DNA of 5,649 nt from Desulfocapsa sp. (GCA_029942265.1 JAOZTO010000183.1:1-5649); one strand, 5' to 3'. Counted from the first letter of the stretch, positions 1 through 5,535 are shown. Notes: generated by a model not told the origin, from the sequence alone. A program made the numbers and translations.

Positions 1-12
1 AAAGTACGTCGT
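1..12 (+). CDS. Possible 3' end of an upstream gene
   Basis: The third reading frame ends with TAA at 10-12, followed immediately by TGA and TAG in the same frame (10-18). This is a plausible end of a gene lying upstream of the window. Only three codons are visible, so no product can be named. Frames 1 and 2 stay open to 126 and 94 and cannot be excluded. I favour the early stop because the repeat at 30-53 would then lie in an intergenic gap, as its second copy does. From the usual organisation of this gene family, a second DUF1538 protein would be the natural occupant. That is inference only. Confidence 0.25.
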
Positions 13-29
13 AATGATAGAAAATTTGC

Positions 30-53
30 AGCAACGAAGCAGATGGAGAGTTT
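30..53 (+). repeat. 24-nt intergenic repeat, copy 1
   Basis: This segment matches 1264-1287 at 23 of 24 positions; the single difference is A at 37 versus C at 1271. Similarity continues to the left through a shared AAATTT block (22-27 and 1256-1261), separated from the repeat by two mismatched bases. It lies upstream of the TTG start of the DUF1538 gene, in the presumed intercistronic leader. No function is known to me. It could be a dispersed intergenic element or a shared post-transcriptional signal. Confidence 0.7.
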
Positions 54-92
54 TTGCGACGCCATCAAAGTGTGTTTTACGATGTTTATAAT

Positions 93-98
93 AAGGGA
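93..98 (+). promoter_or_regulatory. Ribosome binding site deciding the TTG start at 104
   Basis: AAGGGA sits five bases before TTG at 104. An in-frame TAA at 92-94 blocks any start further upstream, and the next in-frame Met is residue 72, inside the protein. The rare TTG codon is therefore the only start that keeps the first membrane segments. Confidence 0.55.
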
Positions 99-103
99 AA
101 TTT

Positions 104-886
104 TTGGAATTCATAAAAGAATTTAGCGGAATATTATTTGGAACCTGCAAAGATGTGATACCTATTGTCACACTTATTGCTGTGTTTCAACTTATAGTAT
201 TACGTCAAAAAATCCCTAACCTTCGTCGGGTTCTGGTTGGAGGGATTTATGTTATTATTGGTCTTGCACTTTTTCTTGCCGGACTTGAAAAAGCCCTGTT
301 TCCGTTGGGGAAAATTATGGCAACCCAACTTTCTGATCCTGAATTTATCTATGGCACAAAGGAAATAATTACCACGGTTGACTGGAAAGCCTACGGATGG
401 GTGTATCTTTTTGCCGCAATGATTGGATTTGCAACCACCATTGCAGAGCCATCGCTCATTGCGGTAGCATATAAAGCTAATGAAGTATCAGCGGGCACAA
501 TTTCAACCTGGGGACTGCGAATCACTGTGGCCATTGGTGTTGCTTTTGGAATAAGCCTGGGGACTTTTCGGATTGTCACCGGCACTCCCCTGTATTTATA
601 TATCCTTGTCGGATATCTAATTGTTATTGTCCAGACTCTTGTTGCCCCTAAAAGTATAGTTCCGCTTGCATATGACTCAGGTGGAGTAACAACTTCTACT
701 GTGACTGTGCCCCTTGTTGCAGCACTAGGTCTTGGGCTTGCTTCTACTGTACCTGGGAGAAATCCTGCAATAGACGGATTTGGTCTTATTGCCTTTGCCA
801 GTCTCTTTCCCATTATTGCAGTTATGGGCTATGCTCAATTGATGGATTGGAAATCAAAACGTGTCAAAAAAGTAAAGGAGAAATAA
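104..886 (+). CDS. DUF1538 family multi-pass membrane protein, putative cation/proton transport subunit
   Basis: This 260-residue, strongly hydrophobic protein matches what I know of the DUF1538 family. About seven membrane segments are visible, near residues 17-33, 43-62, 98-122, 136-156, 164-181, 196-215 and 225-245. Polar motifs inside the membrane region look like family signatures: TTIAEPSL at 111-118, with an acidic Glu115 in the bilayer, and DSGGVTTSTVTVPL at 191-204. The C-terminus is Lys-rich and should be cytoplasmic. The length fits a single DUF1538 unit; many relatives are two-unit proteins or act as pairs. From memory, a DUF1538 pair (UmpAB) was reported as a Na+(Li+,K+)/H+ antiporter in a halophile, so ion exchange is the best guess, but no substrate can be read from the sequence. 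Translation starts at TTG. The stop is 2 nt before the P-II-like gene, which implies translational coupling and joint regulation. Confidence 0.85.
   Translation: MEFIKEFSGILFGTCKDVIPIVTLIAVFQLIVLRQKIPNLRRVLVGGIYVIIGLALFLAGLEKALFPLGKIMATQLSDPEFIYGTKEIITTVDWKAYGWVYLFAAMIGFATTIAEPSLIAVAYKANEVSAGTISTWGLRITVAIGVAFGISLGTFRIVTGTPLYLYILVGYLIVIVQTLVAPKSIVPLAYDSGGVTTSTVTVPLVAALGLGLASTVPGRNPAIDGFGLIAFASLFPIIAVMGYAQLMDWKSKRVKKVKEK
874..880 (+). promoter_or_regulatory. Ribosome binding site of the P-II-like gene
   Basis: AAAGGAG lies eight bases before ATG 889 and inside the last codons of the DUF1538 gene. It fixes the start at 889. The longer in-frame reading from 847 overlaps the upstream gene, lacks a comparable site, and adds residues outside the P-II fold. 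Confidence 0.75.
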
Positions 887-888
887 TA

Positions 889-1236
889 ATGCGCTTTAAA
901 CTCATTTTATCTTCAGTGAAATCTGATATTACAGATACTATTGTGGATGCTGCCAAAGCAGCGGGTGCTACCGGTGCAACCATTATTCCAGCAAGAGGAA
1001 CGGGAATCAATGAGGCGAAAAGCTTTTTCGGACTGTCACTTGAAGCACAAACTGATATTATCATGCTTCTTGTTGAGGAACACCGTGTTGTTGAAATTCT
1101 TGATGTTATAAAAGAAGCTGGAGAGTTTGAAAAACCAGGAACAGGGATTGGATTTGTTCTACCAGTTGAACACGTTGTTGGTTTGGAAAGCCAGATGGAA
1201 AAATTTAAAGAAAATGTTCGAGAAAGCTATTTCTAA
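889..1236 (+). CDS. Divergent P-II (GlnB-like) signalling protein
   Basis: This 115-residue protein shows the ferredoxin-like beta-alpha-beta pattern of the P-II superfamily. It has an N-terminal strand MRFKLILSS, a helix near 14-25, a second strand and ARGTG turn at 30-39, a third strand at 55-63, a helix near 67-77, and a PGTGIGFVLPV segment at 83-93. That last segment sits where GlnB has its B-loop and following strand. P-II proteins are trimers that bind ATP/ADP and often 2-oxoglutarate, and dock on channels, transporters or enzymes. The T-loop region (about 40-54) is shorter than in GlnB, and its FF motif (46-47) is not followed by the uridylylated tyrosine. GlnD-type modification is therefore unlikely. 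Position 2 nt after the membrane protein gene suggests it gates that transporter, as GlnK does for AmtB. That is inference. The effector is unknown, and classical nitrogen control should not be assumed. Confidence 0.8.
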   Translation: MRFKLILSSVKSDITDTIVDAAKAAGATGATIIPARGTGINEAKSFFGLSLEAQTDIIMLLVEEHRVVEILDVIKEAGEFEKPGTGIGFVLPVEHVVGLESQMEKFKENVRESYF

Positions 1237-1255
1237 CAGGCTTAACAAAAGCCTG
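1237..1255 (+). other. Perfect 7-bp hairpin directly after the P-II-like stop
   Basis: CAGGCTT (1237-1243) and AAGCCTG (1249-1255) pair perfectly around the 5-nt loop AACAA. The hairpin begins on the first base after the TAA stop. The following bases are AAATTTATAG rather than a T-run, so it is not a standard intrinsic terminator. It may act as an mRNA processing or 3'-end stabilising structure that sets different levels for the genes on either side. Confidence 0.45.
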
Positions 1256-1263
1256 AAATTTAT

Positions 1264-1287
1264 AGCAACGCAGCAGATGGAGAGTTT
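1264..1287 (+). repeat. 24-nt intergenic repeat, copy 2
   Basis: This is the second copy of the element at 30-53, with 23 of 24 bases identical and the same orientation. It lies between the hairpin and the CBS ribosome binding site. The reading frame through it is open into the CBS gene, but it contains no start codon and a TAA at 1243-1245 closes the frame upstream. Both copies lie in gaps of the same run, ahead of a gene and on the sense strand. Confidence 0.7.
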
Positions 1288-1293
1288 ATTTTT

Positions 1294-1299
1294 GGAGGT
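1294..1299 (+). promoter_or_regulatory. Strong ribosome binding site of the CBS gene
   Basis: GGAGGT precedes ATG 1303 by three bases. It is a near-perfect anti-16S match but unusually close to the start. It is the strongest such site in the left-hand run and suggests independent, efficient initiation after the 66-nt gap. Confidence 0.7.
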
Positions 1300-1302
1300 A
1301 AT

Positions 1303-1707
1303 ATGTCAATAGAGAAAAAAAAGATAATCCGTGCAAAAGATGTCATTAGAAAAGGTATTACGACCATAGATGGTATGGCTACAGCACAAGAAGCAGCAGC
1401 GAAAATGCGATCTGAGCAAAAGCGATGTCTTCTTGTGGAGAAGCGACATTCAGACGATGCATGGGGGATAGTAGTTGTTCAGGATTTTATCAAAGAAGTA
1501 CTGGTTGCTGATCGTTCTCCCAACGAAGTTCATATCTATGAAATAATGACGAAACCTGTGATTACCATACCTGCTGATATGGATATTCGCTATGTCGCTC
1601 GCTTATTATTCAATTGTGGAATACGAAGAGCACCTGTGGAAGAAAATGGCGAACTGATCGGGATGATTTCTCTATCATCACTGATACTTGATAATGAGTT
1701 TTTCTAG
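1303..1707 (+). CDS. Tandem CBS-domain protein
   Basis: This 134-residue protein consists almost entirely of a CBS pair (Bateman module). CBS1 spans about 10-70, with KDVIRKGITTIDGMATAQEA opening it and WGIVVVQDFIKEVL closing it. CBS2 spans about 77-132, opening with YEIMTKPVITIPADM and closing with RRAPVEENGELIGMISLSSL. Such modules bind adenine nucleotides or related ligands and regulate a partner enzyme or transporter. No catalytic, DNA-binding or membrane domain is attached, so it should act in trans in the cytoplasm. It follows the P-II-like gene by 66 nt and precedes the zinc-ribbon gene by 5 nt. With the P-II-like protein this gives the DUF1538 protein two possible nucleotide sensors, for example of cellular energy charge. 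The partner is inferred from gene order only. Confidence 0.88.
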   Translation: MSIEKKKIIRAKDVIRKGITTIDGMATAQEAAAKMRSEQKRCLLVEKRHSDDAWGIVVVQDFIKEVLVADRSPNEVHIYEIMTKPVITIPADMDIRYVARLLFNCGIRRAPVEENGELIGMISLSSLILDNEFF

Positions 1708-1712
1708 GGATA

Positions 1713-2132
1713 ATGTCTAAAAGCGATATACCAACACCAACATGTACAACATGTCGGGAAGCAGGGGATGCAGCATACACGCCAGGTGACACGTCCTATT
1801 TATGCCCAAACTGTGGCACTGAGATGAAATATATGCCAGCAGGAGAGTTGCTACATTCCGGTAGCAGCAAAACAAAAGTAAACAATGGCTGGGTTGAGAG
1901 CTTTTCTGTGACCAGTTCCGAATTGTATTCTGGACAGGCAATGGGTGTTTTAGGTGTGGTTATTCTTGTTTTGTCGCTTTGTTTTTTATGGTTTGGGAAA
2001 ATCGGTACTGATTCCGCTTTATGGAGTGGCGGTTCCGGCATTCTTTTAGCCATTATAGGAAAAAGAAAAACACTTACACAGAACAGAAAAGTAGAAGCAA
2101 GTTTGGCTCAATATCCCCATTGGAAGGGGTAA
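1713..2132 (+). CDS. Small zinc-ribbon protein with two membrane segments
   Basis: This 139-residue protein is one I do not recognise as a named family. The N-terminus has two Cys knuckles, CTTC at 11-14 and CPNC at 31-34, spaced like a zinc ribbon. A polar stretch follows (about 45-73). Next come two hydrophobic segments near 76-95 and 100-116, then a basic, polar tail (117-139). The probable arrangement is a small inner-membrane protein with a cytoplasmic zinc-binding head. The start ATG follows the CBS stop by 5 nt, and AGGGA (1706-1710) overlapping that stop serves as a close ribosome site, so the two genes are probably translated together. Its place at the end of the run suggests an accessory or assembly role for the membrane module, though it may be an unrelated passenger. 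Function unknown. Confidence 0.7.
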   Translation: MSKSDIPTPTCTTCREAGDAAYTPGDTSYLCPNCGTEMKYMPAGELLHSGSSKTKVNNGWVESFSVTSSELYSGQAMGVLGVVILVLSLCFLWFGKIGTDSALWSGGSGILLAIIGKRKTLTQNRKVEASLAQYPHWKG

Positions 2133-2140
2133 TTGACATT

Positions 2141-2752
2141 TTATTTGGCAGTAGCCACAATGTTTGGCAAAATTTGCATCGATAAGCTATTGGGTTTTAT
2201 GCTGATATCATTGGCTGCTAAGGCTATGGTAATGATTTTATTGCCGGCATCTGCTGTGATTGAACTCAAGGTTTCTAGTTGCAAAGGGAATTCCTGATTA
2301 TTAAAAAGCATGGCAACTGTGGAGGCAACATCAGTTTTCTGTTGGTCTGATGATTGAATTTCGGTGATGACAGGTTTGATATACAGTGTCGCAGTTGTGC
2401 TATCAAAACGCAGAGTCGCATCACATTGAAATCCCATGGTGAGCGAACCTATTTTCATGCGAAGATTGTGTCCTGCAATGGTTGTCACTATCTGTAATTC
2501 ATGTCCTGAGAGTGTGATATGGCCTGACACTTTATTCTCTAAAAGTTGTAGGTTTTCAATCTTATCAATTGAAATTCCACCAAGTAACGTTTTTGATTGG
2601 ATCTCAAAATGAGCAGGTAAACTTTTGGCAATCACTTCTTTAACGACACTGTCTGGTACGTTAATGGTGATGGCTTGTTGTTCTGCTGCCAGAGAGAGAA
2701 CGCTTGTTAACAGTAGTAGCAGAAAAGAGAGAAAGAGAGTTTTTTGTTTCAT
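2141..2752 (-). CDS. Exported protein of unknown function
   Basis: This 203-residue protein has a clear Sec signal peptide: KQK at 2-4, a hydrophobic core of about 6-20, and a likely cleavage after LAA at 21-23. The mature part alternates short hydrophobic and polar stretches that suggest mostly beta strands, for example ITINV at 28-32, HITLSGHELQIVTTIAG at 78-94 and ATLYIKPVIT at 121-130. There is no lipobox Cys, no C-terminal anchor and only one Cys (110). It should reside in the periplasm. The pattern loosely recalls small periplasmic lipid-binding families such as the YceB/DUF1439 type. That resemblance is by eye and weak. It is the last gene of the minus-strand run, with its ATG 3 nt after the HD gene stop and so presumably translationally coupled. 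Its stop lies 8 nt from that of the converging zinc-ribbon gene. Confidence 0.65.
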   Translation of the reverse strand: MKQKTLFLSFLLLLLTSVLSLAAEQQAITINVPDSVVKEVIAKSLPAHFEIQSKTLLGGISIDKIENLQLLENKVSGHITLSGHELQIVTTIAGHNLRMKIGSLTMGFQCDATLRFDSTTATLYIKPVITEIQSSDQQKTDVASTVAMLFNNQEFPLQLETLSSITADAGNKIITIALAANDISIKPNSLSMQILPNIVATAK

Positions 2753-2755
2753 TTG

Positions 2756-3346
2756 TTAGTCCATTGTAAAGGCAAGTGTTGACTGACTAGCATTAATCTC
2801 ATCAGATGTGATGTTAATAAATTGGAGAAAACAGTTTTCAAGCCGCTGGCATTTATTGAAATTTTCTTTAATTATACGATACCGTTCAGGGTCGTTGTTC
2901 CCATAGCGTTTCAGGATATAATCAAGTCTTTTTGCAATTGGTACCACAGTTGTGTGGCAAACCCTTTTGTCTGCATAATAGACAATATCCCTAGCCATAA
3001 AATGGCCAATGGCAAACCTGCTATGGGGAAAATCTACCAATCTGACATGCTCCCTGACTACTTCGGCAACTTCCGGATATCCCAGATTCAAGCAGATGTC
3101 TCTTCCCTGTTTTGCATGATCGCAACGACTTTCAAGGCAAGGTGTTTTTGCAATATCATGAAGCAAAGCACCTGCAAGAACTAGGTTTATGGGTGGTAAT
3201 TTAGCACATATTGTCGGATTTTTTGCCAGTTCCTGGTAGAGCATTTGCGCCACCTGCGCCACTGCGGTTGAATGGGCTTTGATATTATCTAGCATGCCAT
3301 GCTCATCCATTAGAGCATGGCATTGTTTAAAAGTGGGGATTTGCAC
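2756..3346 (-). CDS. HD-domain protein, probable metal-dependent phosphohydrolase
   Basis: This 196-residue protein carries an HD-superfamily signature. His25 lies in IKAHSTAVA, the His63-Asp64 pair in AGALLHDIAKTPC, His77 in CDHAKQGRDI, His100 in VREHVRL and a candidate distal Asp126 in YYADKRV. These match the ligands of a metal centre, and the H..HD..H..H..D spacing resembles HDIG/HD-GYP-like hydrolases rather than dNTPases. The substrate, perhaps a nucleotide or phosphate ester, cannot be told. There are extra Cys residues at 70, 75, 85, 130, 166 and 172. The start is GTG at 3346, 11 nt after the hemE stop. The preceding ACAGG is weak and only 3 nt away. An ATG at codon 13 is an alternative but has no better ribosome site. 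It sits between hemE and an exported protein, so co-transcription is likely but a heme-related role is not shown. Confidence 0.75.
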   Translation of the reverse strand: MQIPTFKQCHALMDEHGMLDNIKAHSTAVAQVAQMLYQELAKNPTICAKLPPINLVLAGALLHDIAKTPCLESRCDHAKQGRDICLNLGYPEVAEVVREHVRLVDFPHSRFAIGHFMARDIVYYADKRVCHTTVVPIAKRLDYILKRYGNNDPERYRIIKENFNKCQRLENCFLQFINITSDEINASQSTLAFTMD

Positions 3347-3357
3347 TAGCCTGTCTG

Positions 3358-4377
3358 TTATTTCTGGCTCAATTCATGAACAAATTCCACAGCGGCTTTT
3401 GCCTGATCCGGTGGGGTGAATTGATGGATACCATGACCAAGGTTAAAGATGTGACCTTTAGCATCCTTTGCATCTTCGATAATACGCCCGATACGTGCTT
3501 TGAGATCTTTCTTTGGCAGTAACAGGGAGAATGGGTCAAGATTTCCCTGTACAGCAACATTTCCAATGCGTTTGACAGCATCTCCAATATTGATACGCCA
3601 ATCAAGACCAAGAACATCAGCTCCAGAAGATTCGGACATCTCAAGGAGTGTTGCACCATTGTTTGCAAAGTAGATGATTGGAAGACCTGTGTCTTGCAAA
3701 TCACGAATAATTTCCTGGACATAGGGCAACGCAAATATTTTAAAATCACATGGGGCAAGAACACCTGCCCACGAATCAAATATCTGTAAAGCCTGAGCAC
3801 CTGCCTTTGCCTGTGCTTTGAGATAGAGCGTTGTTGTGTCTGTAATTTTCCGCATCATATTGTGGAAAAGTTCCGGGTTTGTGAACATCATTTTCTTGGT
3901 TTCCCAGAACACTTTAGACGATCCACCTTCAATCATATACGTGGCACAGGTGAACGGAGCTCCTGCAAAACCGATGAGCGGAACGTTCAGTTCTTTTCTC
4001 AGGAGCCGGATGGTCTCCATAACAAATCCGGTATGTTCGTCTGGATCAGGAATGATAAGTGCATTCAGATCAGCCTGGTTTTTGATAGGTTTAGGGAACA
4101 CAGGCCCTCGTCCTTCGTGAAATTCAAGGGGAGTTCCCATGGCCTGCAGTGGAATAAGAATATCCGAAAACAGAATAGCTGCATCCACATTGAGAATATC
4201 AATGGGTTGTAGAGTCACTTCTACGCAGAGTTCTGGGGTTTTGCACAGTTCCAGAAATGTGACTTTGCCACGAACTTTCTGGTATTCAGGGAGGTATCGT
4301 CCCGCTTGGCGCATAATCCAGATGGGAGTGTAATCAGTTTTTTCTCCACGACAGGCTTTTAGAAAAGTATCATTCAT
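3358..4377 (-). CDS. hemE: Uroporphyrinogen decarboxylase
   Basis: HemE removes the four acetate carboxyls of uroporphyrinogen III to give coproporphyrinogen III in the cytoplasm, without a cofactor. The 339-residue length is typical. The hallmark PIWIMRQAGRYLPEY is at 18-32. Active-site residues corresponding to those of characterised enzymes are present: Arg23 and Arg27, Asp72 (LFSDI), Tyr147 (TYMIEGG), Ser202 (IFDSWAG) and His315 (NLGHGI). The conserved NLDP is at 279-282. Their presence favours true HemE over the methyltransferase relatives (MtaA/MtbA type), which have diverged at the substrate arginines. I chose ATG 4377 because TAGGAG, overlapping the stop of the upstream radical SAM gene, lies just before it. 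The longer frame from 4452 would add 25 unrelated residues inside that gene. The 10-nt gap implies translational coupling with the AhbD-like gene. Confidence 0.95.
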   Translation of the reverse strand: MNDTFLKACRGEKTDYTPIWIMRQAGRYLPEYQKVRGKVTFLELCKTPELCVEVTLQPIDILNVDAAILFSDILIPLQAMGTPLEFHEGRGPVFPKPIKNQADLNALIIPDPDEHTGFVMETIRLLRKELNVPLIGFAGAPFTCATYMIEGGSSKVFWETKKMMFTNPELFHNMMRKITDTTTLYLKAQAKAGAQALQIFDSWAGVLAPCDFKIFALPYVQEIIRDLQDTGLPIIYFANNGATLLEMSESSGADVLGLDWRINIGDAVKRIGNVAVQGNLDPFSLLLPKKDLKARIGRIIEDAKDAKGHIFNLGHGIHQFTPPDQAKAAVEFVHELSQK

Positions 4378-4382
4378 AATTA

Positions 4383-4390
4383 GTCTCCTA
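4383..4390 (-). promoter_or_regulatory. hemE ribosome binding site overlapping the upstream stop codon
   Basis: On the minus strand the sequence TAGGAGAC contains both the TAG stop of the radical SAM gene and a GGAG ribosome site. It is followed by TAATT and the hemE ATG. This decides the hemE start and points to coupled translation of the two genes. Confidence 0.75.
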
Positions 4391-5455
4391 GTTGGTGTTT
4401 TTACTGTTTCGGGGGATATAGTTACAAAATGGTTCCTGAGCCAGATAATCACCGGTCATGGCATAGGCACGCGCTCTGCAACCACCACAGACGTTCACAT
4501 ATTCACATGATCCGCAGTTATCTTTGTAGCCTTTAAAATCTCGCATTTCAGCAAACAGTTTTGACTCTTCCCAGACCTCCTTAAAGGACTGCTTGTACAG
4601 ATTTCCCGCCGCTTTTGGGAAATAACTGCAAGGCAGCACATCAAGGTCAACGTCAATTAGACAGATAAGCTGTCCAGCAAGGCATCCTTTGGAACCACCT
4701 GTGGAAAATTTCAGGTTACGTCGTTTAAACGAACTTCCTTCTTCCTTGGCTTTCTGGCGTACAATTCGATAATAATGTGGCGCACAGGTGGGGCGTGTGA
4801 GCAACTCGTCATCGTTTTTTTCGATCTCATAATGCCATTCCAGGATCTCATCATAAAGCTCAATTGGAATGAGTTCTTCCATGATATCCTCACCACGGCC
4901 TGTAGGGACGATCATAAACATATACCAGGCTGTGGCACCGAGGTCTTTAACAAGCCTATATATTTCAGGAATTTCTTCCCTGTTGCGCAATGTAAAAGAA
5001 GAGTTTATGAGAAAAGGGATGCTGTGTTTTTTAAAGAGTTTGATGGCATTCATAGTTCCATCAAAAGCGCCTTCCTGATTGCGGAAGTCGTCATGCGTTT
5101 TTGCTTGAGCGCCGTCGAGACTCAGCGATACCATCTTGATGTCGGCATCAGTGATTTTCTTACAGATATCCTCAGTAACCAGTGTACCATTGGTGGCAAG
5201 GCACATGCGTAATCCTTTTGAACCACCATACTTTGCAATATCAAAAACATCTTCACGAAGTAACGGTTCGCCACCAGATAGGACAATTACCGGAGAAGCG
5301 TAAGAAGCAATATCATCAAGTACACGTTTGGCCTCATCAAAAGAAAAATCAGGGTGCCCATCTATTGCAAGTTCTGACGAAGATCTGCAATGTACACATT
5401 TCAGGTTGCAGCGTCTGGTAATTTCCCAAGCGATCCATTTTGGTTCAAAATCCAT
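4388..5455 (-). CDS. ahbD: Radical SAM/SPASM protein, probable AhbD-type heme synthase (Fe-coproporphyrin III decarboxylase)
   Basis: This 355-residue protein has a radical SAM core with C16-X3-C20-X2-C23 for the SAM-binding 4Fe-4S cluster and SGGEP at 60-64. Its C-terminal extension is SPASM-like, with Cys258, 265, 276, 314, 317, 323, 326 and 344 able to hold auxiliary clusters. Features I associate with AhbD are WEITRRC near the start, VPTGRGED at 183-190, PTCAPHYYR at 222-230 and the ending [20 protein letters not shown] at 325-344. AhbD oxidatively decarboxylates two propionates of Fe-coproporphyrin III to vinyls, giving heme b. Relatives include NirJ and AhbC, so the exact reaction is less certain than the family. 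The adjacent hemE supports a tetrapyrrole role. I chose ATG 5455 because TGGAGA lies nine bases upstream. The longer frame from 5491 adds 12 residues without a good ribosome site. Confidence 0.75.
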   Translation of the reverse strand: MDFEPKWIAWEITRRCNLKCVHCRSSSELAIDGHPDFSFDEAKRVLDDIASYASPVIVLSGGEPLLREDVFDIAKYGGSKGLRMCLATNGTLVTEDICKKITDADIKMVSLSLDGAQAKTHDDFRNQEGAFDGTMNAIKLFKKHSIPFLINSSFTLRNREEIPEIYRLVKDLGATAWYMFMIVPTGRGEDIMEELIPIELYDEILEWHYEIEKNDDELLTRPTCAPHYYRIVRQKAKEEGSSFKRRNLKFSTGGSKGCLAGQLICLIDVDLDVLPCSYFPKAAGNLYKQSFKEVWEESKLFAEMRDFKGYKDNCGSCEYVNVCGGCRARAYAMTGDYLAQEPFCNYIPRNSKNTN

Positions 5456-5464
5456 TATATTGTT

Positions 5465-5470
5465 TCTCCA
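5465..5470 (-). promoter_or_regulatory. Ribosome binding site of the radical SAM gene
   Basis: TGGAGA on the minus strand lies nine bases before ATG 5455. It selects this start over the in-frame ATG at 5491, which has no purine-rich site at a proper distance and would add residues ahead of the conserved core. Confidence 0.65.
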
Positions 5471-5498
5471 TAGAGTGAAAATTGAAAACACTGTCGCT

Positions 5499-5504
5499 AG
5501 TATA
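5499..5504 (-). promoter_or_regulatory. Candidate -10 box for the heme-type run
   Basis: The minus strand reads TATACT here, five of six matches to the sigma-70 -10 consensus. Transcription would begin near 5492 with a leader of about 37 nt containing the ribosome site. The -35 region is poor: TTTCAA at 5527-5522 gives a 17-nt spacer but only three of six matches. Activation by a regulator would be needed, or the call is wrong. Confidence 0.3.
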
Positions 5505-5535
5505 TTGTTTTTTTATCTAAGTTGAAAGACAAAAA

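Noticed and set aside
1..126. Frame 1 open from the window start to 126, overlapping the DUF1538 start; a candidate upstream gene tail.
   Set aside because: Its translation is not recognisable and it would place the repeat inside coding sequence, unlike copy 2. Not excluded, but less likely than a stop at 10-12.
391..813. 140-codon open frame antisense to the DUF1538 gene.
   Set aside because: It lies wholly inside a well-supported membrane protein gene. Its translation is rich in Pro, Thr and Arg without recognisable domains, and it has no ribosome site of note.
1237..1265. Intrinsic terminator between the P-II-like and CBS genes.
   Set aside because: A hairpin exists but is followed by AAATTTATAG, not a T-run, so termination is not supported.
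1127..1312. 61-codon frame spanning the P-II-like end, the hairpin, the repeat and the CBS start.
   Set aside because: It overlaps two supported genes in another frame and is interpretable only as a chance opening through the gap.
2115..2129. Terminator hairpin CCCC...GGGG at the end of the zinc-ribbon gene.
   Set aside because: The stem is only four pairs, lies inside the coding sequence, and has no T-tract after it.
2822..3184. 120-codon plus-strand open frame opposite the HD-domain gene.
   Set aside because: The minus strand carries the full HD metal-ligand pattern; this frame is its shadow.
4775..5212. 145-codon plus-strand open frame opposite the radical SAM gene.
   Set aside because: It overlaps conserved radical SAM coding sequence and shows no domain of its own.
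5482..5506. Plus-strand promoter TTGAAA ... TATATT for the gene at 5552.
   Set aside because: The spacer is 13 nt, too short for a sigma-70 promoter, and no alternative -35 at 16-18 nt fits.
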